Shown here: positions 1 to 5,753 of the stretch, piece after piece
How positions within the stretch are numbered: position 1 is the first letter of the stretch
How the letters are laid out: each line of letters starts with the position of its first letter
Origin: F23-B02 sp963629425
Lineage (GTDB): Bacteria; Bacillota; Clostridia; Oscillospirales; Oscillospiraceae
Assembly: GCA_963629425.1 (NCBI GenBank)
Contig: CAVGIU010000089.1
Location: 1 to 5,951 of the forward strand
DNA: 5,951 nt
Direction: 5' to 3'
The notes under the pieces: generated by a model
Databases searched by the model: none
What the model saw: the letters and a program-made list of their open reading frames with translations, nothing else
Told to the model about the DNA's origin: nothing
Made by a program: the position numbers and the translations under genes

Positions 1-1301
1 TCGGCGCGGCGCAGGGCATAGCCGCAGGCGCTGAACACCGTAATATCGCGCGCAAGGGTCGCCGGATTGCAGGAGACGTACACGATGCGCTCCGGTGCCA
101 TGCCGCACAGGGCGCGCACGGCCGCTTCATCCATGCCCTTGCGCGGCGGATCGACGACTATTGCCTCGGGGCGAACACCGTCGCGCAGGAATTTTTCCGC
201 CGCCTCGGACGCATCGGCGCAGATAAAGTCCGCATTCTCTATCCCGTTGCGGCGCGCGTTTTCGCGCGCGTTCTCCACGGCCTCGGGGATTATCTCCGCA
301 CCGATGACCCGCTTTGCCGATCTCGCCAAAAACAGGCTTATCGTGCCCGCGCCGCAGTACATATCCAAAACCGTTTTGCCCTCGGGCGAAGCGTACTCGA
401 CAGCCTTTTTATACAGCTTTTCCGCCTGCGGAGGGTTAATCTGATAAAACGCCTGCGGGGCGAGCTCATAGACTATGCCGCCTAAGCTGTCGCGTATATA
501 ATCTCTGCCCCACAGCGTGTGAAAATCGCCGGCAAGGACGGTGTTGCCGCTCGTTTTATTTACATTCAAAACGATGCCCGTAAGCTCGGGACAGGCTTTG
601 CGCATAAAATCGACAAGCGTCTGCGTTCTCGCGCCGAAGCCGCCTGAAGCGACGATGACCGCGACGGCGTCGTGCGTGTTGACGGCTTTTCGCACATATA
701 CGTGCTTCACCAAACCCCGGCGCGTTTTTTCGTCATACGCGCGGATGCCGTTATCATTCATAAACCGAACGACCGCGTCGGCCGCCGCGTCGGCGATATC
801 GCTCTGTATAAGGCATCTCTCGACCGGCACGAGCTCATGACTGCGCGGCGCGAAAAAGCCCTTGCGGACGCGGCCTTCGACCTCGCGCACGGCGTAGATG
901 CCCTTATTGCGATAGTGCGTTGTCTCAACGCTGCCGGTAATGCTCTCGACCGGCACGGACTGATGCCCTATGTGCTCCAGCGCGTCGTTCACGCGCTGCT
1001 TTTTAAAGCGCAGCTCCTCGGCATAGCTCATGTGCCGCAGGCCGCAGCCGCCGCAGCGCAGATAATTTTCGCACTCGGGCTCTCTGCGCTCGGGCGATAC
1101 CTTCAGCGCTTCGAGCGCGCGGCCGTACACCGTCGAGGCCGTGACCTTGACGATGACGATGCGCCACTTTTCGCCGACTATCGTGCGCGGCACGAACACC
1201 GCCCTGCCGAGGATGCGTGCAACGCCGCTGCCCTCGGAATTATAAGCCGTGATTTCGGCTTCAAATATCTCGTTTTTCTTTAACTGTTCCATGTTTTTCA
1301 T
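1..1301 (-). CDS. rlmD: 23S rRNA (uracil-5-)-methyltransferase, RlmD/RumA family (3' end cut by window)
   Basis: The visible 433 residues make up nearly all of a TRAM-domain, iron-sulfur, SAM-dependent RNA m5U methyltransferase acting on 23S rRNA in the cytosol. Residues 8-60 form the TRAM domain. Cys77, Cys83, Cys86 (CxxxxxCGGC) and Cys163 match the four [4Fe-4S] ligands of RumA. The SAM-binding motif DMYCGAGT is at 313-320, VDPPRKG at 383-389, and the nucleophile motif VSCNPATLARD at 409-419, with Cys411 as catalytic cysteine. FYQINP (285-290) is the conserved Gln/Asn segment. The family is usually about 450 residues, so some 20 residues, including the expected general-base Glu, lie beyond the left edge. 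The start at 1301 is a choice: ATGs also occur at 1292 and 1319, and none has a clear Shine-Dalgarno. In Firmicutes one enzyme may modify two 23S sites (RlmCD), so the exact target is uncertain. The gene follows directly after the terminator of the upstream operon. Confidence 0.95.
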   Translation of the reverse strand, partial: MKNMEQLKKNEIFEAEITAYNSEGSGVARILGRAVFVPRTIVGEKWRIVIVKVTASTVYGRALEALKVSPERREPECENYLRCGGCGLRHMSYAEELRFKKQRVNDALEHIGHQSVPVESITGSVETTHYRNKGIYAVREVEGRVRKGFFAPRSHELVPVERCLIQSDIADAAADAVVRFMNDNGIRAYDEKTRRGLVKHVYVRKAVNTHDAVAVIVASGGFGARTQTLVDFMRKACPELTGIVLNVNKTSGNTVLAGDFHTLWGRDYIRDSLGGIVYELAPQAFYQINPPQAEKLYKKAVEYASPEGKTVLDMYCGAGTISLFLARSAKRVIGAEIIPEAVENARENARRNGIENADFICADASEAAEKFLRDGVRPEAIVVDPPRKGMDEAAVRALCGMAPERIVYVSCNPATLARDITVFSACGYALRRA

Positions 1302-1330
1302 GATATCACGGCACGGCATATTTTTCAACG

Positions 1331-1360
1331 AAAAAGCACGCTCCGTCGGAACGTGCTTTT
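1331..1360 (-). terminator. Rho-independent terminator of the ymdB-yhaO-yhaN operon
   Basis: Read on the minus strand, AAAAGCACG pairs with CGTGCTTTT. The stem extends through a U-G wobble and UCC/GGA to a three-base GAC loop, and a run of five U ends the hairpin. It begins 5 nt after the yhaN stop. The A-rich left arm means it could also act weakly on the plus strand, but no plus-strand gene reaches it. Confidence 0.88.
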
Positions 1361-1365
1361 CATAT

Positions 1366-3270
1366 TCAGTTGCAGGTGAAGAGTATGACCTGCCGCTGCT
1401 GCGCGATCTTTTCGAGCAGCGCCATGGCCTGCTTTCTGCGCTCTGCGTCGAAATTCACGAGCGCATCGTCGATGATAAGCGGGCAATTTGCGTCCTCCGG
1501 CAGCGCCAGTGAACATACCGCAAGGCGCACGGCAAGATACATAAGATCGAGCGTGCCCGCGCTCAGATACTCCGCGCTGCGCGGGACGTTTTTGCCGTTT
1601 TCATGCACCGTCGCCGAGAGGTCTCGGTCGAGCATCACGCCGTCGTATTTGCCCTCGGTTACAAACTGCATATACTCCGCGGCGAGCTTACCCAGTGCCG
1701 GAGAGAAGCGGCTCTGGATATCCTCATTTGCCTTGCGCAGCGTGTCGACAGCCAAAGCTATCGCGTCGTACTCGGCAGACAGCTCCGCGTATTCGCTTTC
1801 CATCTGGCTGATCTCCGAGCCGAGCACAAGTGGATCACCCATTGCGGCGAGTCTGCCGCTGTGCTCAGCCATCATAGCGGAAATGCGGCTGCATTTCGTG
1901 CGCGCCTCGGCAAGCCGGCGGCTCAGCTGCGCGGCCTGATTATCGCCGCCGGTGAAATCGAGCTGCGTAAGCGTTTTGCTTTCGGCCTGCTCCTGGCGGC
2001 GGCGCACCGCGGCGAGGACCTCGGCGGTCTCCTTCTCGGCACGCTGCGCCTCGGCGTAGTTTTTATATAGCTCAAGATACTCGTCAAGGCTCGAGGCGAT
2101 ATCCTCCTCGGACTCGGCTCTGTATTTTGAAAGCACCTTGCGCCGCGCCTTTGCGGCCTCATAGGTCTCCGCCTTGATGCGGGAGGCGCGGACGAACAGA
2201 ATGATGCCGGCAGCCAGCGCGACGGCGGCCGCGGCGAAGGCGTGGAGCATGAAATCCTTAAGCAAAAAGCCCGCCGCGACGAGCGCACCGCACAGCACCA
2301 TGAGTATTATCGCCAAAGCCGGAGATGCCTTGCGCTCCGATTTTTCCTTCAGGCTCAGTGCCTCGGCAAGATCGGCCTTGACCTCGGTCTTGGCCTCCTC
2401 GGGCTTGCGCTCTCCTATCGCGCAGGCGCACAGCGCCGCCCGGCAGCTGTCGCGCCGTTCAACGGCCTTATCGTGCCGCTCGGAAGCGGCGTTTACCTCG
2501 CTTCTGACGCTCTGAAGGCTACTGAGCGCCTCCTTGCGGACAATCTTGCGGCTTTCCGTAACCTCGGTTTCGAGACGTTCGCACTCTTTTTTTGCCTCCT
2601 CCAGCTCGACGGACATATCCTCGCGCTGCCGCGACGCATCCGTGAGTTCTGATAAAAGCTGCTTTTTATGCGAAAGCTCGTCCTCGAGCTCCGGCAGGCG
2701 GCCGTAGCGGTTAAAGCGGCGCTTGCGCTGCCACTGACGCAGGCGCTCGTCTGCCTCGGTGTAGGAGCAATCCTCTTCGCCGGTGGAGACGATGGCGCTG
2801 ATGCGCTTTTCAAGCTCGGCGCTTTGAGTCACAGTGACCTTGCCCTGCTCGACAAACGCGCTGCGGCGGAAAACGTCACGGCTCACACCGGTGAGCGTCT
2901 CTCCCGCGTTGGCGCCTGTAAGTCCGTCGACGGGGAGGCTTGTTCCCGTGTACACGGCTGAAAATTCGCGCATGGGCGCCGAGGCTGTCTTCGTCGTGCG
3001 CACGAGCGTTATATCGCGCCCCGCGCTTTCTATCTGCATACTTCCCTGCATCGGCTCGCCCGACCAAGGAGCATAGCGCATTTTATCGGGCAGAAAGCCC
3101 GCTTTCTGCCTCTCGGAGCTGTCAACTCCATAGAGCATGGCGCGGATAAACGCGCACCATGTACTCTTGCCGCTCTCGTTCGGGGAGGAGATGACGTTCA
3201 GCCCCTCGTGCAGCTCAAGGCTTTCACCCTCGAGCTTACCGAAAGTGGCGTCAAGCCTTTTAATCATCAT
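1366..3270 (-). CDS. yhaN: YhaN-like membrane-anchored AAA/SMC-type ATPase (SbcC/Rad50-related)
   Basis: This 634-residue protein has a split ABC/SMC-type ATPase head. The N-terminal half-head carries the FGKLEG segment (10-15), Walker A ending NESGKST (31-37) and a Q-loop FVEQG (139-143). Long charged coiled-coil stretches follow (about 170-310 and 362-520). Between them are two hydrophobic segments, about 317-337 and 340-360, joined by a Lys-Asp turn, which should form a transmembrane hairpin with both coils in the cytosol. The C-terminal half-head has the signature LSAGT (569-573), Walker B PLIIDDAL (597-604) and D-loop NFDAER. There is no CxxC zinc hook. It probably partners YhaO, as SbcC does SbcD, in DNA end processing; this is inferred from the family and operon. 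It is much shorter than the roughly 960 residues I recall for B. subtilis YhaN. The protein stops at FTCN, where relatives usually have an H-loop His. The start at 3270 is set by an AGGAGG 9 nt upstream; the reading frame opens to 3306 without such a site. It overlaps yhaO by 11 nt. Confidence 0.9.
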   Translation of the reverse strand: MMIKRLDATFGKLEGESLELHEGLNVISSPNESGKSTWCAFIRAMLYGVDSSERQKAGFLPDKMRYAPWSGEPMQGSMQIESAGRDITLVRTTKTASAPMREFSAVYTGTSLPVDGLTGANAGETLTGVSRDVFRRSAFVEQGKVTVTQSAELEKRISAIVSTGEEDCSYTEADERLRQWQRKRRFNRYGRLPELEDELSHKKQLLSELTDASRQREDMSVELEEAKKECERLETEVTESRKIVRKEALSSLQSVRSEVNAASERHDKAVERRDSCRAALCACAIGERKPEEAKTEVKADLAEALSLKEKSERKASPALAIILMVLCGALVAAGFLLKDFMLHAFAAAAVALAAGIILFVRASRIKAETYEAAKARRKVLSKYRAESEEDIASSLDEYLELYKNYAEAQRAEKETAEVLAAVRRRQEQAESKTLTQLDFTGGDNQAAQLSRRLAEARTKCSRISAMMAEHSGRLAAMGDPLVLGSEISQMESEYAELSAEYDAIALAVDTLRKANEDIQSRFSPALGKLAAEYMQFVTEGKYDGVMLDRDLSATVHENGKNVPRSAEYLSAGTLDLMYLAVRLAVCSLALPEDANCPLIIDDALVNFDAERRKQAMALLEKIAQQRQVILFTCN

Positions 3271-4366
3271 GGCGCACCACCTCCTCACGGTTATCCAAAG
3301 CGGCAAGCCCCCAGCGAGCCGCCTGACTTATTTTTTCGCGCTCGGCATCGGTCTTTGCCGCATCGAGGGCTGCCTTGAGTCTCGAAAGGAAGCGGCCGCG
3401 CAGGTTATCCTCTCCCGCGCCCTGCCAAACATCGCGCTTTAACACAGTCTCGTCGCGCACCTGGAGCGAGAAAAACTTATTCTCCAGCGCCGCAGTGACC
3501 GCTCCCGGCTGCGGAGGCTCCTCCGCCTCGCCGCGCAGAATGATGCGGTAAACGTCGTTTTCCGTATTCTCCGGCAGCGCGGCCAAAACATCGCTTATAA
3601 CGTTGCCGCCCGAGAGCTCCGCATTTAATATCTCATATCGTCTCTGCGCGACGCACACCGGCTTTACGCTGCACGAGGAGCCGAGCGAAACGATATAAAC
3701 GTATTTTTCGCCCGTCTCGTCAAAACCGCGCCCCTCCGGGCAGCCGGGCCATGCGTAGTAGGTTGCGCCGGATTTTTTAAGCCCGCTTTCCTTATGGATA
3801 TGCCCCATGGCGATATAGTCCATACCCGAAGCCGCAATATTGAGTTCTGTCATGGGATTATAATTTGACGCCGCGGCAACCTCGCCGTGGATGCACATGA
3901 CATCCTTCATCCCTGCGCTTTTCACGGCGGAAAAGCCGCTAAGCATGGCGGGCGAATATTTATCGCAGAACGCCGCACCCCAAACTCTCACGCCGGGGTT
4001 CGGAAGCTCAACGCACTCAAGTGCGGAGCTTTTAAATATGTGCACATTGGGGGAAAACTTCACGCGCGCATACGGAGAGCGAGGCGAATAAAAATCGTGA
4101 TTGCCCGGCGATATAAATACGGGCGCAGATATGCTGCCGAGAGCCTCCGCGAGCGCCTCGGCCGTTTCGGCATAGGTGCTGTCGGAATCCAAAAGATCGC
4201 CTGCAAGCAGGACGAGGTCAACGCGTTCTGCCTCCGCCAGCTGCGCTATGCGGTAAAGCAGCCTGCGCTGCTCCTCTCTGCGCTGCGCGGCCTTGGCCGT
4301 TCCGAGTCCCTCAAAGGGTGAGTCAAGGTGCAGATCGGCCGCGTGCAGAATCTTAAGCTCACTCAT
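3260..4366 (-). CDS. yhaO: YhaO-like metallophosphoesterase (SbcD/Mre11-type DNA repair exonuclease family)
   Basis: This 368-residue calcineurin-like phosphoesterase has the full set of metal-binding motifs: HAADLHLD with Asp11 and His13, AGDLLD with Asp57, PGNHD with Asn89 and His90, IHGE with His160, and GHIH with His189 and His191. The PGCPEGRGFDE segment (208-217) is typical of the YhaO branch. Residues from about 245 to 368 form a less conserved C-terminal domain that in SbcD-type proteins contacts the ATPase. The expected activity is metal-dependent nuclease or phosphodiesterase action on DNA with YhaN as ATPase partner; this is inferred from the family. The start at 4366 is preferred over 4396 because its ATG forms an ATGA stop-start overlap with ymdB and follows a GGAGGGAG stretch (4377-4384). 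Its end overlaps the start of yhaN by 11 nt. No signal peptide is visible, so it should be cytosolic unless YhaN holds it at the membrane. Confidence 0.92.
   Translation of the reverse strand: MSELKILHAADLHLDSPFEGLGTAKAAQRREEQRRLLYRIAQLAEAERVDLVLLAGDLLDSDSTYAETAEALAEALGSISAPVFISPGNHDFYSPRSPYARVKFSPNVHIFKSSALECVELPNPGVRVWGAAFCDKYSPAMLSGFSAVKSAGMKDVMCIHGEVAAASNYNPMTELNIAASGMDYIAMGHIHKESGLKKSGATYYAWPGCPEGRGFDETGEKYVYIVSLGSSCSVKPVCVAQRRYEILNAELSGGNVISDVLAALPENTENDVYRIILRGEAEEPPQPGAVTAALENKFFSLQVRDETVLKRDVWQGAGEDNLRGRFLSRLKAALDAAKTDAEREKISQAARWGLAALDNREEVVRHDD
3280..3285 (-). promoter_or_regulatory. Ribosome binding site of yhaN
   Basis: AGGAGG on the minus strand lies 9 nt before the ATG at 3270, inside the last codons of yhaO. 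It selects 3270 over the upstream in-frame ATG at 3306 and the adjacent ATG at 3267, and it fits coupled translation with yhaO. Confidence 0.85.
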
Positions 4367-5136
4367 GTGAATCTCACTCCCTCCGCGCTCAGGCATTTGC
4401 CCGTCTCAGGGTCGATGGTGAATATGCAGCCTTCGAGCTTTGCAGGTCCCTTTGCCGAATCGTATCTTCGCGGCGGATCGCCGAAGAATTTGCCGATAGA
4501 CTGCTCGGGCTCGATGCCGATAACGGAGTTTATCGCGCCTGTCATTCCGAGGTCGGTTATATATCCCGTGCCGTTTGGCAGAACGCAGGCGTCCGAGGTC
4601 TGAACATGCGTGTGCGTTCCCCAGACGGCGCTGGCCTTGCCGTCGAGCAGAAAGCCCATAGCGCGTTTTTCACTTGTGCCCTCGGCATGGAAATCTACGA
4701 GGATTATCTTCTCGCGTATCTCCTCCATATAACCGTCGGCAATGACGAAGGGATTATCCGTGTTCGTGTCCAGTGTGAAATGACCCATAAGACTCATAAC
4801 GCACACGTCGCCGAAGCTCGTTTTGTAAACGTCTATGCCGCGCCCCGGGCACTGCGGTGCGCAGTTTGCCGGGCGCAGTATCTTGCGCCGCTCGTCAAGA
4901 TACGGGCGCAGCTCGGTGCGCGTCCATGTATGGTTGCCGAGTGTGATAACGTCCGCCCCTGCGTGGAAGATCATGTCCGCCTGGCGCGGCGTTATGCCGA
5001 CAACATTTGCGTTTTCGCCGTTTACGACAACGAAGCTGAGCTCCAGCTCGCTGCGCAGGCGGCGCAAATTTTTAGTAAGATAATCCAGCCCAGGCTCGCC
5101 GCATACGTCGCCGACGGCAAGAATCTTTACACTCAT
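4363..5136 (-). CDS. ymdB: YmdB-family metallophosphoesterase (2',3'-cyclic nucleotide phosphodiesterase, TIGR00282 type)
   Basis: This 257-residue protein matches the YmdB family over its full expected length. Visible metal-site motifs are AVGDVCG with Asp10, NGENA with Glu41 and Asn42, LGNHTW with Asn68 and His69, VDFHAE with His150, and GTHTHVQT with His175 and His177. The DPPRRYDSAKG segment (220-230) is also typical. Family members such as B. subtilis YmdB hydrolyse 2',3'-cyclic nucleotides in the cytosol and affect biofilm and sporulation programmes; the substrate here is inferred. The start at 5136 has an AGGAG (5145-5149) 8 nt upstream and a good promoter just beyond. The same frame opens back to 5400, but that extension is antisense to the small gene at 5237-5404 and lacks family similarity. 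It is the first gene of the operon, and its TGA overlaps the yhaO ATG as ATGA. Confidence 0.94.
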   Translation of the reverse strand: MSVKILAVGDVCGEPGLDYLTKNLRRLRSELELSFVVVNGENANVVGITPRQADMIFHAGADVITLGNHTWTRTELRPYLDERRKILRPANCAPQCPGRGIDVYKTSFGDVCVMSLMGHFTLDTNTDNPFVIADGYMEEIREKIILVDFHAEGTSEKRAMGFLLDGKASAVWGTHTHVQTSDACVLPNGTGYITDLGMTGAINSVIGIEPEQSIGKFFGDPPRRYDSAKGPAKLEGCIFTIDPETGKCLSAEGVRFT

Positions 5137-5168
5137 CAAAAAATCTCCTCTCCTGGAGTAATGAGTGT

Positions 5169-5198
5169 AGTATAGCACAAATTGCAGCGGTGTAGCAA
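5169..5198 (-). promoter_or_regulatory. Sigma-A-type promoter of the ymdB-yhaO-yhaN operon
   Basis: On the minus strand TTGCTA (5198-5193) is separated by 18 nt from TATACT (5174-5169), and a TG one base before the -10 makes it an extended -10. Transcription should begin near 5162, giving a leader of about 25 nt that carries the ymdB ribosome binding site. Confidence 0.75.
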
Positions 5199-5210
5199 AA
5201 CAAAAATGGT

Positions 5211-5228
5211 CATAATATATTGCGGAGG
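5211..5228 (+). promoter_or_regulatory. Candidate -10 element and ribosome binding site of the small membrane gene
   Basis: GGAGG at 5224-5228 lies 8 nt before the ATG at 5237 and is convincing. Just upstream, CATAATATAT holds a -10-like TAATAT (5213-5218), but no sigma-A -35 sits at normal spacing, and a start site from it would fall almost on the ribosome binding site. The promoter part is therefore uncertain. Confidence 0.45.
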
Positions 5229-5236
5229 TGTAAACA

Positions 5237-5404
5237 ATGCATAAGACAAATTTTCTCGTAGGCATGGGTATAGGCGTGGCCGTCGGCTCGCTGGCCGGGA
5301 TGACCATGTCCGGCGCTAAAAAGACGCCGAAAAACATCGTCGGTAAGACGCTTAAAACAATGGGTGAGGTAGTCGACGCGGTGTCGAGCTCCATCGGCAT
5401 GTAA
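5237..5404 (+). CDS. Small glycine-zipper membrane protein (YtxH-like), 55 aa
   Basis: This short gene starts with ATG after a good GGAGG and ends with TAA. The protein has a short polar N-terminus, then one hydrophobic segment (about residues 6-24) with glycines at 9, 13, 17 and 21. That is an uninterrupted GxxxG series which favours close packing of transmembrane helices. A basic stretch follows (KK at 28-29, K32, K37, K40), then an amphipathic C-terminal tail (about 38-54). The layout resembles small YtxH-type proteins of Firmicutes, but the match is by architecture only and the function is unknown. The lysines after the helix suggest a cytosolic C-terminus. It is transcribed divergently from the ymdB operon across a 100-bp gap and precedes the tRNA-Arg promoter. 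The clear ribosome binding site and coding-like codon use argue that it is real. Confidence 0.8.
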   Translation: MHKTNFLVGMGIGVAVGSLAGMTMSGAKKTPKNIVGKTLKTMGEVVDAVSSSIGM

Positions 5405-5434
5405 TTATTTTGGCCGATATGGCCGAAAATAATT
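5403..5434 (+). repeat. Inverted repeat overlapping the stop codon of the small gene
   Basis: AATTATTTT (5403-5411) and GGCC (5412-5415) pair with GGCC (5421-5424) and AAAATAATT (5426-5434), with one bulged G and a GATAT loop. It sits where a terminator would be expected, but A's rather than T's follow, so it is not a standard intrinsic terminator. It may be an mRNA 3'-end stabilising hairpin. Confidence 0.7.
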
Positions 5435-5443
5435 AAAAAAGGC

Positions 5444-5472
5444 TTGCATTTCCCCTCCGGCTGTGCTAATAT
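5444..5472 (+). promoter_or_regulatory. Promoter of tRNA-Arg
   Basis: TTGCAT (5444-5449) is followed after 17 nt by TAATAT (5467-5472), with TG one base before the -10 as an extended element. Transcription would begin near 5479, about 14 nt before the mature tRNA. Confidence 0.75.
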
Positions 5473-5477
5473 ACTAA

Positions 5478-5497
5478 GGCGCTAAGCAATAAGCGCC
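5478..5497 (+). repeat. Hairpin between the tRNA leader and the tRNA 5' end
   Basis: GGCGCT (5478-5483) is the exact reverse complement of AGCGCC (5492-5497), which includes the first five bases of the tRNA. The leader could pair with the 5' strand of the acceptor stem in the precursor. Confidence 0.5.
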
Positions 5498-5569
5498 GTT
5501 AGCTCAGCTGGATAGAGCGTCTGGCTACGGACCAGAAGGTCAGGGGTTCGAATCCCTTACGGCGTGCCA
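5493..5569 (+). tRNA. tRNA-Arg (anticodon ACG), CCA encoded
   Basis: The 77-nt cloverleaf is complete. The acceptor GCGCCGT pairs with ACGGCGT, with a G-U at the end. The D-arm stem is GCTC/GAGC, the anticodon stem TCTGG/CCAGA holds the loop CTACGGA, and the T-stem AGGGG/CCCTT surrounds TTCGAAT. The discriminator is G and CCA is encoded at 5567-5569. Anticodon ACG, normally edited to ICG, reads CGU, CGC and CGA arginine codons. It has its own promoter upstream and terminator downstream, so it appears to be a single-gene transcription unit. Confidence 0.97.
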
Positions 5570-5572
5570 AAA
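5552..5572 (+). repeat. Direct repeat copy 1: tRNA-Arg 3' end
   Basis: This 21-nt stretch covers the end of the T-arm, the acceptor 3' strand, the discriminator, CCA and three following A's. It recurs identically at 5744-5764. A duplicated tRNA 3' end is the usual look of an attachment site pair, though the interval here is only about 190 bp. Confidence 0.85.
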
Positions 5573-5612
5573 TAACAGCTTCCATCATCGATGGAGGCTG
5601 TTATTTCTTTTT
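5570..5612 (+). terminator. Intrinsic terminator of tRNA-Arg
   Basis: AAATAACAGC (5570-5579) pairs with GCTGTTATTT (5597-5606). The stem continues through a T-G wobble and TCCATC/GATGGA to an ATC loop. CTTTTT follows at 5607-5612. It starts directly after the CCA. Confidence 0.92.
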
Positions 5613-5620
5613 ATATTTAA

Positions 5621-5753
5621 CGTAAGGGATTCGAACCCTGAGAGGGTCGGAGCGTTCAGAAAATATGCCGGCGGCATATTTTCAGCTCCGAGGGGCGCAG
5701 CAGCTTGCTGCAAGCCCGCGAGATTTTGCACAGCAAAAGCTCTATCCCTTACG
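5621..5753. repeat. Hairpin-rich palindromic element with tRNA-derived ends
   Basis: The 133-bp segment is bounded by perfect 10-bp inverted ends, CGTAAGGGAT (5621-5630) and ATCCCTTACG (5744-5753). Its first 21 bases are the reverse complement of the tRNA-Arg T-arm and acceptor strand at 5540-5561, with one G missing and 18 bases in a row identical. Inside are several hairpins: CCCT/AGGG (5636-5646); TCGGAGC/GCTCCGA (5647-5691) enclosing the 10-bp AAAATATGCC/GGCATATTTT stem with a GGC loop; GCAGCA/TGCTGC (5697-5711), which overlaps GCTTG/CAAGC (5703-5715); and TTTTGC/GCAAAA (5724-5738). There is no coding signal. It could be a tRNA-derived mobile palindrome, a structured RNA, or a local rearrangement. 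The structure is seen directly; its nature is inferred. Confidence 0.7.

Noticed and set aside
672..1283. Plus-strand reading frame of 203 codons
   Set aside because: It is antisense to the RlmD frame, has no recognisable domain, and the opposite strand shows conserved Cys, SAM and catalytic motifs throughout.
2427..2470. Zinc-hook CxxC in the YhaN coil (CAC at residues 281-283)
   Set aside because: The spacing is CxC rather than CxxC, and it does not lie at a clear coil apex. The hook position appears to be taken by the transmembrane hairpin.
1370..2961. Several plus-strand frames opposite yhaN
   Set aside because: They are low-complexity Ser/Arg/Ala-rich shadows of a high-GC gene, with no good ribosome binding site.
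3887..4321. Plus-strand frame of 144 codons opposite yhaO
   Set aside because: It is antisense to a protein with all metallophosphoesterase motifs and has no domain of its own.
5137..5400. Longer N-terminus for YmdB starting at 5400
   Set aside because: The extra 88 residues have no family similarity, cross the operon promoter and are antisense to the small gene. The start at 5136 has a good ribosome binding site and gives the normal family length.
5739..5748. Minus-strand GGATAGAGC matching the tRNA D-arm (5510-5518)
   Set aside because: The first four bases already belong to the inverted end of the element, so only five further bases match, which can be chance.
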